Source of the DNA: Salisapilia sapeloensis
Lineage: Eukaryota; Oomycota; Peronosporomycetes; Peronosporales; Salisapiliaceae
Length of the DNA: 64,000 bases
Assembly (NCBI GenBank): GCA_023334545.1
Contig: JAADVB010000021.1
Span: forward strand, 1 to 64,000
Direction of reading: 5' to 3'
Below the pieces are notes generated by a model. It was not told the origin of the DNA. It ran no database searches and saw only the letters and a list, made by a program, of their open reading frames with translations. Positions 46,210 to 57,624 of this stretch are shown one piece after another (within the stretch, counting starts at the first letter, position 1; the number at the start of each line of letters is the position of its first letter). A program made the translations under genes and the position numbers.

Positions 46210-46533
46210 TTATCTGCGGATATCCTTGTTCTCTTCCTTCTCAAACATCTTGTCGAATTGGCGAGACTGGTTGATCGGATTCTTTTGCAGATTCGCCATG
46301 CGGAAGCGGAATTGACGCCAGGCGGCGCCACGATCATCTTCGTGGTGCAGCTCCGACGTACGACTTTCCTTGTTGAAGTAAACGTCCGGGTTCGCGTAGA
46401 GGTAGCGCATGGATACTGCCGATGCGGCAACTGCAGCGAAGGAAGCGATGAGGACCACCGGGAAGGTGCCCGTGTCCGTCATCCACAGCTTGAAGACGTT
46501 CAATCCTGAGCGCTTGGCGTGGTTAGCTACCAT
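46210..46533 (-). CDS. B12D/MLRQ-family mitochondrial membrane protein
   Basis: Intronless, 107 residues. The N-terminal two thirds match the B12D (NDUFA4/MLRQ-like) pattern: KLWMTDTGTFPVVLIASFAA, one membrane segment (VLIASFAAVAASAVSMRYLY) and the following ANPDVYFNKESR. The C-terminal part is basic and helical (FRFRMANLQKNPINQSRQFD). Members are small subunits of the respiratory chain, complex I or IV, in the inner membrane. Whether this one belongs to either complex in this organism is inference. Confidence 0.87.
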   Translation of the reverse strand: MVANHAKRSGLNVFKLWMTDTGTFPVVLIASFAAVAASAVSMRYLYANPDVYFNKESRTSELHHEDDRGAAWRQFRFRMANLQKNPINQSRQFDKMFEKEENKDIRR

Positions 46534-47349
46534 TGTTTCTTGTCTTGGTGGTGGTGGTGGTTCCAGGGAAATTGGGAAGTGAGGTTGCCACTAGGACCAC
46601 TTCCTAGGTTCCCATCGCCTCGTGTCTCTAGCAGATTAGCGTATTTTTGTACTCGCCAAATTGATTGGTTCGTGATATGCAACTTAATAATTGATTCGTG
46701 AATTTTGTCACCAACTTGAAGCGACAAATCAAATGGGGAGCTGCGTATCTATCCACAGCACAAAGACATGATGCCCATGTACACCAGCAATTTTTACTTC
46801 GTCCAACGTTGTATGCAAGAGGCCGGACGAGAAAAGGTATTGCTATAGCTGGGTACGTTGAAGAAGCATCTTGTGCTTCCAACGAATATCCAAGTTACCA
46901 GTGACGTCAAGTAGTAGCTTTCTTTCTTATCATCATCCATGATCACCTCGATTGCATCCCTTAGCTGACTCTTAGAGAAGGGAGCTGCCTAGCTTCATAG
47001 CAGTCAGGTGCTACATACAGTTCAGTACGTTTCGAACACAGATGGAATATCTAGCAGCTCGCAAATCTCTCATCCATGCACATGCCACGACAATCTCAGT
47101 ATCGCATCAAACAGGCAATAGATCGTCCAACGTAGGAGGCTATTGCGTAGGACATACCTACTAGTAGAAGTAGCCATCTTTTATACTAGCAGGAACCATT
47201 CCTTTCGATCTTCTAACACAATCTCTGACATTGCAACAAAAAGTACAAAAACGCATGTATGTAGCACAGAAGAGAGTATTGAAAGCGTAGGAAGTACATT
47301 GATGTGCCGGTAGCTGCAGCTTCCAAACACATTACAAGCATCCTGTAGC
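46534..47349. other. Intergenic, about 0.8 kb
   Basis: AT-rich region upstream of the B12D gene and downstream of the GRAM-domain gene, both on the minus strand. Short open frames on both strands look random. A TGGTGG repeat at about 46,548-46,560 lies in the 5' flank of the B12D gene. Confidence 0.45.
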
Positions 47350-48074
47350 TTAGGAACCTCCTTGCGGTGGTACATACAGCGTGAACGGATCGTCTGGTGA
47401 ATAATACGCGAATTTGCTTTCGTTTCCGTCTTCCATTTTCGCCGGTACTTGGAGTACGGCCGGAGTCGACATTTCCCGAAATCGTTGGTGCAACGGTCGC
47501 GACGCCTCCAGTACCGGCTCCACATGCCTACGGAACTCGTCAAAGCCTAGATCCTGACACAATAAAAATGAACACATGCAGGAAGAAAACGAATATGTAG
47601 AACGAGTACTAGGAACTTGAGCGTGAAGCGGCCGACGCCAACGAGTCCGCCGTCAGGCACTTGGTTCACTTGTCCCGTCCATGACTGACCTCCTAGTACG
47701 CGTATCAGCACCCAAATTCCATCCAAAACTCTCCATAAAACGCACCAAAGACACCGGCTCGGAAGGCCCAGTCGCGAATGGCATAGAAGGGAAGCGAGAA
47801 GGAGCGGTAGGCAGTGTGTCCCTCGACATCCGAGACGAAGACGACACGGTACTGTGACACAAAGCAGCGACCTTTCTGTCCATAGAAGCAGCCTCCTTGA
47901 CCAGGATACCCACTATTTCATCTGATCAGTATCATCCCATCTAAAACGTCGTCAGGAGACATACTTGCCACTCTCGACTGTAAGCTTGGTGTGTTGGATG
48001 ATGAAAAAGTAGCTTTCATAAGGAGAGACAAGGTACGGCGTATGAGATGTATGTAGCTGGACGTTTAAACTCAT
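47350..48074 (-). CDS. WBP2-like GRAM domain protein
   Basis: Four exons (about 48074-47965, 47912-47746, 47692-47610, 47553-47350) sum to 564 nt, giving 187 residues. The joined protein shows a GRAM/PH-like domain of the WBP2 family: SYFFIIQHTKLTVES, KGRCFVSQYRVVFVSDVEGH, FSLPFYAIRDWAFRAGVFGG and QVPDGGLVGVGRFTLKFLD, then FDEFRRHVEPVLEA. WBP2 proteins bind phosphoinositides and WW domains. A C-terminal PxY-like patch (FAYYSPDDPFTLYVPPQGG) is weak as a WW ligand. The IQ/WW protein at 57.6-62.2 kb is a conceivable partner class, which is speculative. Confidence 0.85.
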
Positions 48075-48119
48075 GCTTTCGATTCGTAAGAAAGAAAATG
48101 GTGGAATTATATAAAATTA

Positions 48120-49493
48120 TCAGTCTCCGATCGATCCAAACTCGGACGATCCGTCTCCACGCAGACGCTCACATAGCATCGGCTCATAGTGGTCTCCCCC
48201 ACGGTCGCTTCCGGTCAAACGCATGAGCAAAAACCATGGAGCATGACCCTTGGCTGAGCACAGAGGCTCCTCGTCGATATTAGTACGAGACCGGGGATGG
48301 TGGGGCAGGAAGAACATCTTGCCGCAGCCAACGAGTACAACAAAGATATCTCGTTGGAAGGCAGTAGCCAAGGCTTCTAGGACAATGTCGTCTCCCCACG
48401 CCACACCGTCGCCCGTATCGATCGACACGAGGCCGTTCTGACTGTAATTGAGTCCTATCAAACAGTACTCGTTCGGACCTTTACCCACTTGCATGTACGA
48501 GCAGTAGGCGTCTGCATTCCACACTGGCGACGCGCACTGCGTATAGACAAATTCTGCCGCCTGCCGTCTCGAGTACCCTTTCGCCTCGAGCTCCCGACAT
48601 TTAGCTTCCAGCTTGCTCTTGTCCTCTTTTTTCGCTACGAATCGACGCGTCTGGATAGGAGAGACTCCCCACCCTCCTTTCAGCGACGGGAAGTAGAGAT
48701 TCTGAATCGCCTGGTCGATCTTTTGCTGCTCTTGCTCACTCGAACAGCGATAGTGCGCCATGAAGTACTTGGTCGCGACCTGTCGAATTCCCTGTGTATC
48801 CAGCGGTTCACACTCTTCCGTGTACAATAGTAGCTGCTCCATGGATAGGAATAGACAGTCTCCAAACGGAGCTACTGGGGCGAGATACTTGACACTATAG
48901 GCCGTATCATGAGGTTCATACGTCACGCCGTCCTCTTCCAACTGACGCAGCAGATCTCGGCTACTAGCATCCAGTCCGCCCACGCGATGCCACCCCATAC
49001 ACACCGTCACGGGACGCTCTGCTACTGCCGGGACACTCGGTCGGAGGTTAGACGGTCGTGCTGTAATCAGAATTTCTTTCGTCCGACTCATTTGCTGGTA
49101 GCGTGAGAACGCTAGCAGGCGAGAGTCCAAGGCTGCTTGCATGTCTTCCACCGCTTCTCGGAAACCCTCATACTTGGTGATCTCGGTCGACTGATCGAGC
49201 GCTGGGAGGTACGGCACATCCTTCGGGACGTCATCCACCTCTACCGCGTCTCCCCAGTCACTCCCGGACGACGCGACGCTGCTCCCGATTCCATCCGACG
49301 TAGCGTACGTAAGTGTTGGGGACGTCGACAGCTTGTCGCTGTCCACAATCACGTACTCCTTGTCTCCTTCGCTCGCCATGTCGCTGGCTTCTTTCTGGCA
49401 GTTTTTCTCGTGTTCCTTAAAGATCCCGACCACGTGTCCCCTACAACAAATCCACTCCGATAAGAAGAGAAGTCGATAGACTCGAGCATCCAT
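48120..49493 (-). CDS. OTU-domain cysteine protease (deubiquitinase-like)
   Basis: Frame of up to 457 residues; ATGs at 49,493 and 49,379 (MASEGDKEY) are both possible, and a short upstream exon cannot be excluded because an acceptor (TTGTTGTAG) lies just before GGGACACG at about 49,440. The C-terminal half is an OTU fold. The catalytic Cys is in VAPFGDCLFLSMEQLL, followed by VATKYFMAHYRC, a central WGDDIVLEALATAFQRDIFV, and a terminal HYEPM with the catalytic His. The N-terminal half is Ser/Asp-rich and probably disordered. It should cleave ubiquitin, with chain preference unknown. Spacing between motifs is longer than in compact OTUs because of a Lys/Glu-rich insert (KLEAKCRELEAKGYSRRQAA). 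Confidence 0.82.
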   Translation of the reverse strand: MDARVYRLLFLSEWICCRGHVVGIFKEHEKNCQKEASDMASEGDKEYVIVDSDKLSTSPTLTYATSDGIGSSVASSGSDWGDAVEVDDVPKDVPYLPALDQSTEITKYEGFREAVEDMQAALDSRLLAFSRYQQMSRTKEILITARPSNLRPSVPAVAERPVTVCMGWHRVGGLDASSRDLLRQLEEDGVTYEPHDTAYSVKYLAPVAPFGDCLFLSMEQLLLYTEECEPLDTQGIRQVATKYFMAHYRCSSEQEQQKIDQAIQNLYFPSLKGGWGVSPIQTRRFVAKKEDKSKLEAKCRELEAKGYSRRQAAEFVYTQCASPVWNADAYCSYMQVGKGPNEYCLIGLNYSQNGLVSIDTGDGVAWGDDIVLEALATAFQRDIFVVLVGCGKMFFLPHHPRSRTNIDEEPLCSAKGHAPWFLLMRLTGSDRGGDHYEPMLCERLRGDGSSEFGSIGD

Positions 49494-49908
49494 CTCACTC
49501 CAAATCCACTTGTATGAATACCTTCATACTGTCATATCCATCTCTTGCGCCCAAACTTGCCGCAAAGAGCATACCTGACACGACCTAAATCGGTATCTCT
49601 AATCTAACAGCATGTTACGAACATCTATCCGCTAGCTAACGATCCAGAGTATTTCGATTCGCATCACGCCACCTTCTCTTCCTTTAATCAAATAACCGAT
49701 ATAAGGCATAGTAGAATCTTTTTACAATCAACTTTCTTCGATCGATATGTTCTCATACTCTTCCACGTCAGAGAAAACAGATCGAAAACCAATGATACGA
49801 TTTGCGGTTTCATTGGCTATAATCTATAAATAAAGCCTCTGATTGGATGAAATGTTTGAATGGATAAAACCAGCAACAAAAGCAAAAAGCTCTGAAGCAG
49901 CGCAAGAC
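49494..49908. promoter_or_regulatory. Divergent promoter region, OTU and DDX5-like genes
   Basis: About 400 bp between divergent genes. No supported gene; CT-rich and AT-rich blocks only. Confidence 0.4.
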
Positions 49909-52021
<2,113 letters not shown>

Positions 52022-52083
52022 ATAGGACGCGTGGATCGAGTAAAAGCAACAAGGATTTGTTTTTTGCATTGCGAATATATAGT

Positions 52084-54730
52084 TTACGCATCTTCCTGCG
52101 CTAGGTGTCCAGTCGGATGAGCAGACGACGTCGGGACTTGCGCAAGTAGTTTGCCAAAGTCGTTGTAGTTGACGCGAATGTGGCCACGCTCGATGGTCGC
52201 AAAGTCCGCAAAGCCTTGATCGTATGCAAAGTCGTTGTAAAAGTACCAATGCCGAGCGTATACGTTCTCGGCAAAGGTCGTGTCGAGTCCTGTGAGCAAG
52301 ACGATGACCGCGACACGAGCTTCTGATAGACGCTCGAGGCTCTGGAACCTGTAGAACGGAGACTTTTCATCGATGATATGGATGAGTGTCGCTGGTAACT
52401 TGAGCGAAGGCCAATCTGCCTGCACCAGCGATACGTCATGCATCTGCTTGAGTCCCGTATCTAGTAACATGATAAGTTCTCGTAGATATTCATGAAGAAG
52501 ACAATGGCGACGTACGCTTGTTGGTCAAGATCATGCCGATGCGGAAGAAGTTTTCAAACACTTCGCCGCTATGTCGCGTGTTGGCAGCTCGAAAGACAAG
52601 ACACCGATGGCCGTAGATGCGAGAGACGATTATGTTCTTGGAAAAGTGGATGTGCGCTCGAGGCCGAGCGAACTTGGACCAGGCGATGCCTGTGATGATC
52701 GTCACGATGATGATTCCAATGGCCGATTCGATAAAGACCCAGACATTCATGTATACAGACTGCGGCATCGGTGATACGGAGCCATATCCGACGGTCGAGA
52801 CGGAGTGAGCAGATAAATACAGCGCGAGCTCAAAGTTCGAGACGGTCAAGTCTGCATACGCCTCAATGTCGCTCATCTTGGCCCAGTAGATGAGCGCGAA
52901 GAGGACATTAACACCGAGAAAGACAACCACAAAGGCAATGACGATCTTCTTCCAAGGCTCATGCAGAGCTCGATAATATAGTTTCATAAAGCTTGACGAT
53001 CTGGGAAGGTGTTTCGGAATTATCTTGAGGAACCGAGGCGTGTCGTCCACATCCACTGACACGACCGAGTTGCGGAGAATGTCGCCATCGTCATGCTCAA
53101 ACTCATTTCCAATCACACCATTCTCTTCTGTATCGTTCACAGTGTTTCCATCACCAGGCTGATCGCAATCTCCTTCATCTATAATGCCAGTCATCTGTCG
53201 CTGGAGCCTTCGCCTGTGGGTGTGCGGAATCGACACCTCTTGTTTATCCTCTTGGTTCGTTCGGGAAAAACTACGCTGAAGCCTCCGCGTCGGTTGACCA
53301 TTCTGCTCTTCAGTGTCCTGTTTAGGTCTTGACGACTGTATAAGTGGCTCGAACAGAGGCTCAACACTTCTCGCAGGTGGAGCTTCCTCCGCGCTGTTTC
53401 TTGATCGAGAGTTGGACGCTGGTCTGTTCACGAGAAGATAGTCCTGCTCGCCACTGGCATCCATCTCTCCTATCGCTTTCAGTGGACCTGCCCGACGTCT
53501 TAAGTTCCCAGCCTCTGTCATTGGCGGATGCTTGGGCACAACTACCTCGTGCTCTTCCTCATCTGAAGTAGTGGACTCTGTCTCTTTGGCTCGTTTCGCT
53601 GGTTCCACATAGACGGTTTCATTAATCGGAGCAGCTTCGACGGCGCTAATCTTGCTAAAGTCCAAGCTCACCGCCGCGTTCTTTTCGTCAAAGGTCAAGA
53701 GCTCTGCGAACCGGTATCCCCATCGGAAGTCTCCCGCCGTGTAGATGTATCGTTCCGCGACCGTGTCTTGCAACGTCGAATCAACACCAGAGAGCGCGAC
53801 TTCGAGAATCATGTCCGACTGCCTTAAGTCTTTCTCCGACATACCGTAGAACGGAGAGTCTTCATCAATGACATGGACGACGGCGAGGCCCATTCGGAAC
53901 GTGATAAAGTTGTTTTGTAAGACCTTGAGATTGTACGAACACAAGCGCTTGCCACTATCTACGTGTCCGTCCATCTCGTTCCACGAGTTGTACACTCCGT
54001 CTGAACTTGCATTTGCTTCTTCAATGCGAAGGACATTCAGTTTAAAGACCGTTTCCATGATCACATCTCGATGTGCGTCATGAGACTTGGTGGCATTCGC
54101 AACTCGAATCACGAGCGCAAGGTGCTCCGTGCCATACGGTTGGATCACACAGACTTCTGAGAATGCAATCTTTGCCTGAGGACGAGCGAACTTGGCGAAC
54201 ACGAGACCAGTGATGGCAGAGGTGACGAGCATCGCGAAGAAGGATTCGATCACCATCATGCTATTGCCACATGAGCCCTTGGGATACGTGACGCCAAAGC
54301 CAATGGTCGTAAAGGTCTGGTATGACAGATCGAATGACTCGAGAAAGTTATCGGGGTCTTGACAAGCGTAGCACGAGAGAACAGCAAAGATGAAGACGAT
54401 GGCGAGAAAAATCAGGAGCAGCACGAGACACAGCATCGGCCAGCGCATGTTCAGCATAATATACAAGTAGTCCTTGTACTTGGCTCTCGGGTTATTGATT
54501 GTCTCCACTGAGGGGAAGAGCGAATTCGCCGGGAGCCGAATGAACTGCTTCCAAATCGACATATTCTCTCCCTTGGAACCGGCATGGAAGATAGATCGCC
54601 CATTTTCTTTCTCCTGGTGCACTCGTACGCCATGCCAAACATGCACCCAGTCCTTGAGTGCAGCAGGCACTCTCTGCCCGAATGCAGCAGTATTGCGTCC
54701 ACCTTTATTCCGCTTCTTGCTCGACACCAT
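52084..54730 (-). CDS. Tandem inward-rectifier (Kir) potassium channel: two channel units in one chain
   Basis: Two exons (54730-52516 and 52460-52084, intron 55 nt) sum to 2,592 nt, giving 863 residues. Unit 1: membrane helix at about 93-119, pore helix and filter TTIGFG (141-146), second helix at about 157-181, then a Kir cytoplasmic domain with AVVHVIDEDSPFYG (about 283-296) and a late FRWGYRF. Unit 2: helix at about 596-616, filter STVGYG (645-650), second helix at about 663-687, and after the intron a second cytoplasmic domain with LIHIIDEKSPFY. Between them is a disordered S/E/R-rich linker of about 200 residues. Both filters are intact, so a working K+ pore could form as a dimer of this chain. 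Kir channels usually need PIP2; GPCR-PIPK is the next gene. Kir-type inward rectification is inferred from the family. Confidence 0.92.
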
Positions 54731-54816
54731 GACGCTTGATGACTATAATGAGACGGGTGGAAGATCAAATGTCAAGCTGTCCACGAGGATTTTTTATGTA
54801 CTTATATAGGTAGAGT

Positions 54817-57207
54817 CTAGCTACAATCTCCTGTCGCATCGTCTGCCGCGTCCTCCTCCAGACCGACGAGCGAGTCTTGCTTGAGCAACGGTGTCTTTAC
54901 GAAGAGCTGCTTCATCTTCCGCTGGAAACGGGAGGCATAGCGTTTCGGCGGGATGGCCGACAGTCCTCGCGGATCTTTCCGCAGCACATGAACCTTGTAC
55001 ACGTGCTCACCTTGCTTCCCAAGTGTCCACTTTTGCAGAATGTCAATGATGCCAATGTAGTATCGGCTCGGGCCGGATACTTGATGCGCGTGGTAGCAAG
55101 GGTCGGACAAAGAAGGAGGTTCTTGTGACGCTGGGCCGTTCCAGTCCTTCGGCAGCTTACCGCTCTGAGGCGCTGCGTCCTCTCCGCCATTTACGATCGT
55201 GAACTGAGAGTAGTGCATGCCCACGAGTAGACTATAGTCCATAATCCCAACACTTGCGAGGAAGTCGCTATCTCTCGTTAGCTGCTTGAGCAGTCGAGTG
55301 GACGCGTCTGGACCGAGCTTGATCCGCTTCTTCAAGTCGTTATCCCTTAGGGTAATGTCCGGAACGTGCTCTTCGCCAGTGGATTCACAAGGGACGTCGT
55401 CTTTCGCATGGTTACTTCCAAAGACAAAGAACCGATTGCAGTTGGAGCATCGGTACTTGTTGCCAGGCACACATGCGGGTGCATTCCGATCCACCCAGGA
55501 CCCTTTCAAGTCGTATCGCCGGTGGACCGTGTCGGTAGAGCTCAAGATATTATTCATCACGACAAAGTAAAAGATCTGTCCATACATCTTCATGGCGTGA
55601 AAGCCAAAGAAACGAGGCAAGAGCGTCTGAGGATTCCACTTGAGGTATCGGAAGTAGGACGGCAGAAGCTCCAACAGCGCCGTCTTCTCCTCCGCCGACA
55701 TGCTTTTCACTAGATACTTTCGATCACACGTATTAAATACAAATGCACCACTTCTACCTTCACTGATGCGCTCATTCATCGTGTATCGGAAAGCGTACAT
55801 GTACTCGGAGTCATTGACACTAAAGAGTTGACGAAGAGAGGAAAAGACACGCGGCTGGAAATCGTAAAACTGCATCTCTTTCAGTCCTCCGGGTAGGAAG
55901 CCAAAGCGAGGTGTAGACTTTGTACCTCGACCTTCGATCACTCGAACCTTGGAGGACGGAGTGTCTGGTCCCGAACGAGACGCAAGAGACGGAGAAGACG
56001 ACATCTTCTGCAACTGGATCTGGGACGATCGAGCCCATTCCATCGTAAACGTGTGGTTCGACTCGATACGTCGACGTTGCGTGTGGAAGTGCTGGATCGA
56101 GTCGATGATACCTGTCGTCGCCATCTGGATCATCTGCTTCCGCAGAGCTGTGTTAAGCTCTGGTCGACGCACAAGCTCCTGCTCCTCATCCCTGCCAAAA
56201 CTTCTGGGAGATTCGAGAGAACCCTCGCTAGAGTAAGATACCGACCGATAGCCATGTTTCCGACTTCCTCCACTTATACAGATCATGATATGTGGCCAAT
56301 TGACGACTGTCCACACAAGGATGTTAGAGACACCTCTTGCTGCATGGACAAAGGCACTGATAGCCACCAACGTTCCAAACTGGTCTTGACTGAGAGACGT
56401 TTTTACGATCGGCCAGTTCGTTAGCACTAGCAATAGCGTACCGAGGAGAGACCACAGGATGTAGACTACGCATGTGAATAAGCCATGGGTGAGGACGTGG
56501 CGTCTCACATCAATCGTCTCCTCTAATCCCTGTCGCAAACGATGGTAGATATACGCGATGCATGCGACAGCGAAGACGAGGTAAAGAAGGAGCCAGCCAT
56601 GAAAGATGGCCCATCGGTCCTGGAAAAAGTCTGGCGAGTCTACATTGTGGTGGAACCAGAAGAACCTCTCTCGTCTCTGACAAGTGGCTGTATCACAGTC
56701 GTCCATCAGGTACGAAAGGATACCACAAGCAACGCCGCTGAGCACCGAGTAGAACCAATAGACTCGAAAGTTGTACGAATAAGATGTGAATGGGTTCGTG
56801 ATCGACTGCACGAGGTCAATCGGGATGGCAAAGAACCAAAATTCGCTGCACACGAGCAGGCTCTGTGTAGCAGCAGCCAGACCTGTAGATTGAGACGAGA
56901 TGGATCGACCCGTGTCTGTCGTCATGAACTGAATGATGTAGAGAAGACCGAGTGCACAGTCGATCAGACTCTTGCTAAATATGAGTGGATTCGGATGCGC
57001 TCTGACAGTGTGGCTGCTCGCGTAGCATAGCACGACGAAGAGAGAGAAGGCGCAGGAGACGGCAGCGCCGATGACGAGGTACTGATCAACCGTCAAATCT
57101 GCACCAAACGCCACAACCGTCATGACACATCCTAACACGGCCAGCGCAACGGCCGCTAAGACGAACAAACGGAGAGATCCGAGCGCTGAGCACACTGTTG
57201 TGAGCAT
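54817..57207 (-). CDS. GPCR-PIPK: seven-membrane-span receptor joined to a PIP kinase
   Basis: Known oomycete/Dictyostelium family (GK/RpkA-like) in which a putative G-protein-coupled receptor is fused to a phosphatidylinositol phosphate kinase. From the first in-frame ATG (57,207) there are 796 residues. Hydrophobic segments run over the first 330 (FVLAAVALAVLGCVMTVVAF, AAVSCAFSLFVVLCYASS, and further ones to SNILVWTVVNWPHIMICI). After a disordered linker the kinase has FNTCDRKYLVKSMSAEEKTA, PRFFGFHAM, YDLKGSWVDRNA, ASVGIMDYSLLVGMHYS and IGIIDILQKWTLGKQGEHVY, ending in PKRYASRFQRKM, the activation-loop-like end of type I/II PIPKs. Upstream open sequence to 57,363 lacks an ATG but is Arg/Gln-rich and might belong to another 5' exon. 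Confidence 0.93.
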   Translation of the reverse strand: MLTTVCSALGSLRLFVLAAVALAVLGCVMTVVAFGADLTVDQYLVIGAAVSCAFSLFVVLCYASSHTVRAHPNPLIFSKSLIDCALGLLYIIQFMTTDTGRSISSQSTGLAAATQSLLVCSEFWFFAIPIDLVQSITNPFTSYSYNFRVYWFYSVLSGVACGILSYLMDDCDTATCQRRERFFWFHHNVDSPDFFQDRWAIFHGWLLLYLVFAVACIAYIYHRLRQGLEETIDVRRHVLTHGLFTCVVYILWSLLGTLLLVLTNWPIVKTSLSQDQFGTLVAISAFVHAARGVSNILVWTVVNWPHIMICISGGSRKHGYRSVSYSSEGSLESPRSFGRDEEQELVRRPELNTALRKQMIQMATTGIIDSIQHFHTQRRRIESNHTFTMEWARSSQIQLQKMSSSPSLASRSGPDTPSSKVRVIEGRGTKSTPRFGFLPGGLKEMQFYDFQPRVFSSLRQLFSVNDSEYMYAFRYTMNERISEGRSGAFVFNTCDRKYLVKSMSAEEKTALLELLPSYFRYLKWNPQTLLPRFFGFHAMKMYGQIFYFVVMNNILSSTDTVHRRYDLKGSWVDRNAPACVPGNKYRCSNCNRFFVFGSNHAKDDVPCESTGEEHVPDITLRDNDLKKRIKLGPDASTRLLKQLTRDSDFLASVGIMDYSLLVGMHYSQFTIVNGGEDAAPQSGKLPKDWNGPASQEPPSLSDPCYHAHQVSGPSRYYIGIIDILQKWTLGKQGEHVYKVHVLRKDPRGLSAIPPKRYASRFQRKMKQLFVKTPLLKQDSLVGLEEDAADDATGDCS

Positions 57208-57624
57208 CGCGTGATTGCGCCGATGCCGTAAGGATTCTCTTTGCCATCTACGAGCTGAATGCCGCGGCTGTGGCAATTGCGTGACCCTCGGCAGCTTTTT
57301 CGTCTTTGGTGGAAGACCTCCGCGTCCATCCTTCGCATTATTCTGTCCCCGATGAGCCTCCACGAGCGACGTGGAGTTAAATGTCAGACTAGAGATCCAT
57401 TAGCGATAGCCTCGATACATATGAAAGGAGCATACTATTGCTTATTTTGCCGTGTCGGACCTTGTTTCTCCAGCAGCATGCTTATCCGAATACTTTTTTC
57501 GTGTTCCGGCTTCGAGACCGTGTTCGCACGAGCCTGATGTGTCTCTGCCACTTGTACACCAATCTGGTTATTTCCATCGACCGTTTCGACGCCAAGATGG
57601 CGGTCAAGTAGCTTCCTAGTGCGA
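57208..57624. promoter_or_regulatory. Divergent promoter region, GPCR-PIPK and IQ/WW genes
   Basis: About 420 bp between the chosen starts. The left 155 bp are open in the PIPK frame but without an ATG, so may be 5' exon or UTR. No other feature was seen. Confidence 0.4.

Noticed and set aside
57207..57363. N-terminal extension of GPCR-PIPK to 57,363
   Set aside because: The codon at the end of that frame is GTG and no in-frame ATG lies upstream of 57,207; kept only as possible 5' exon.
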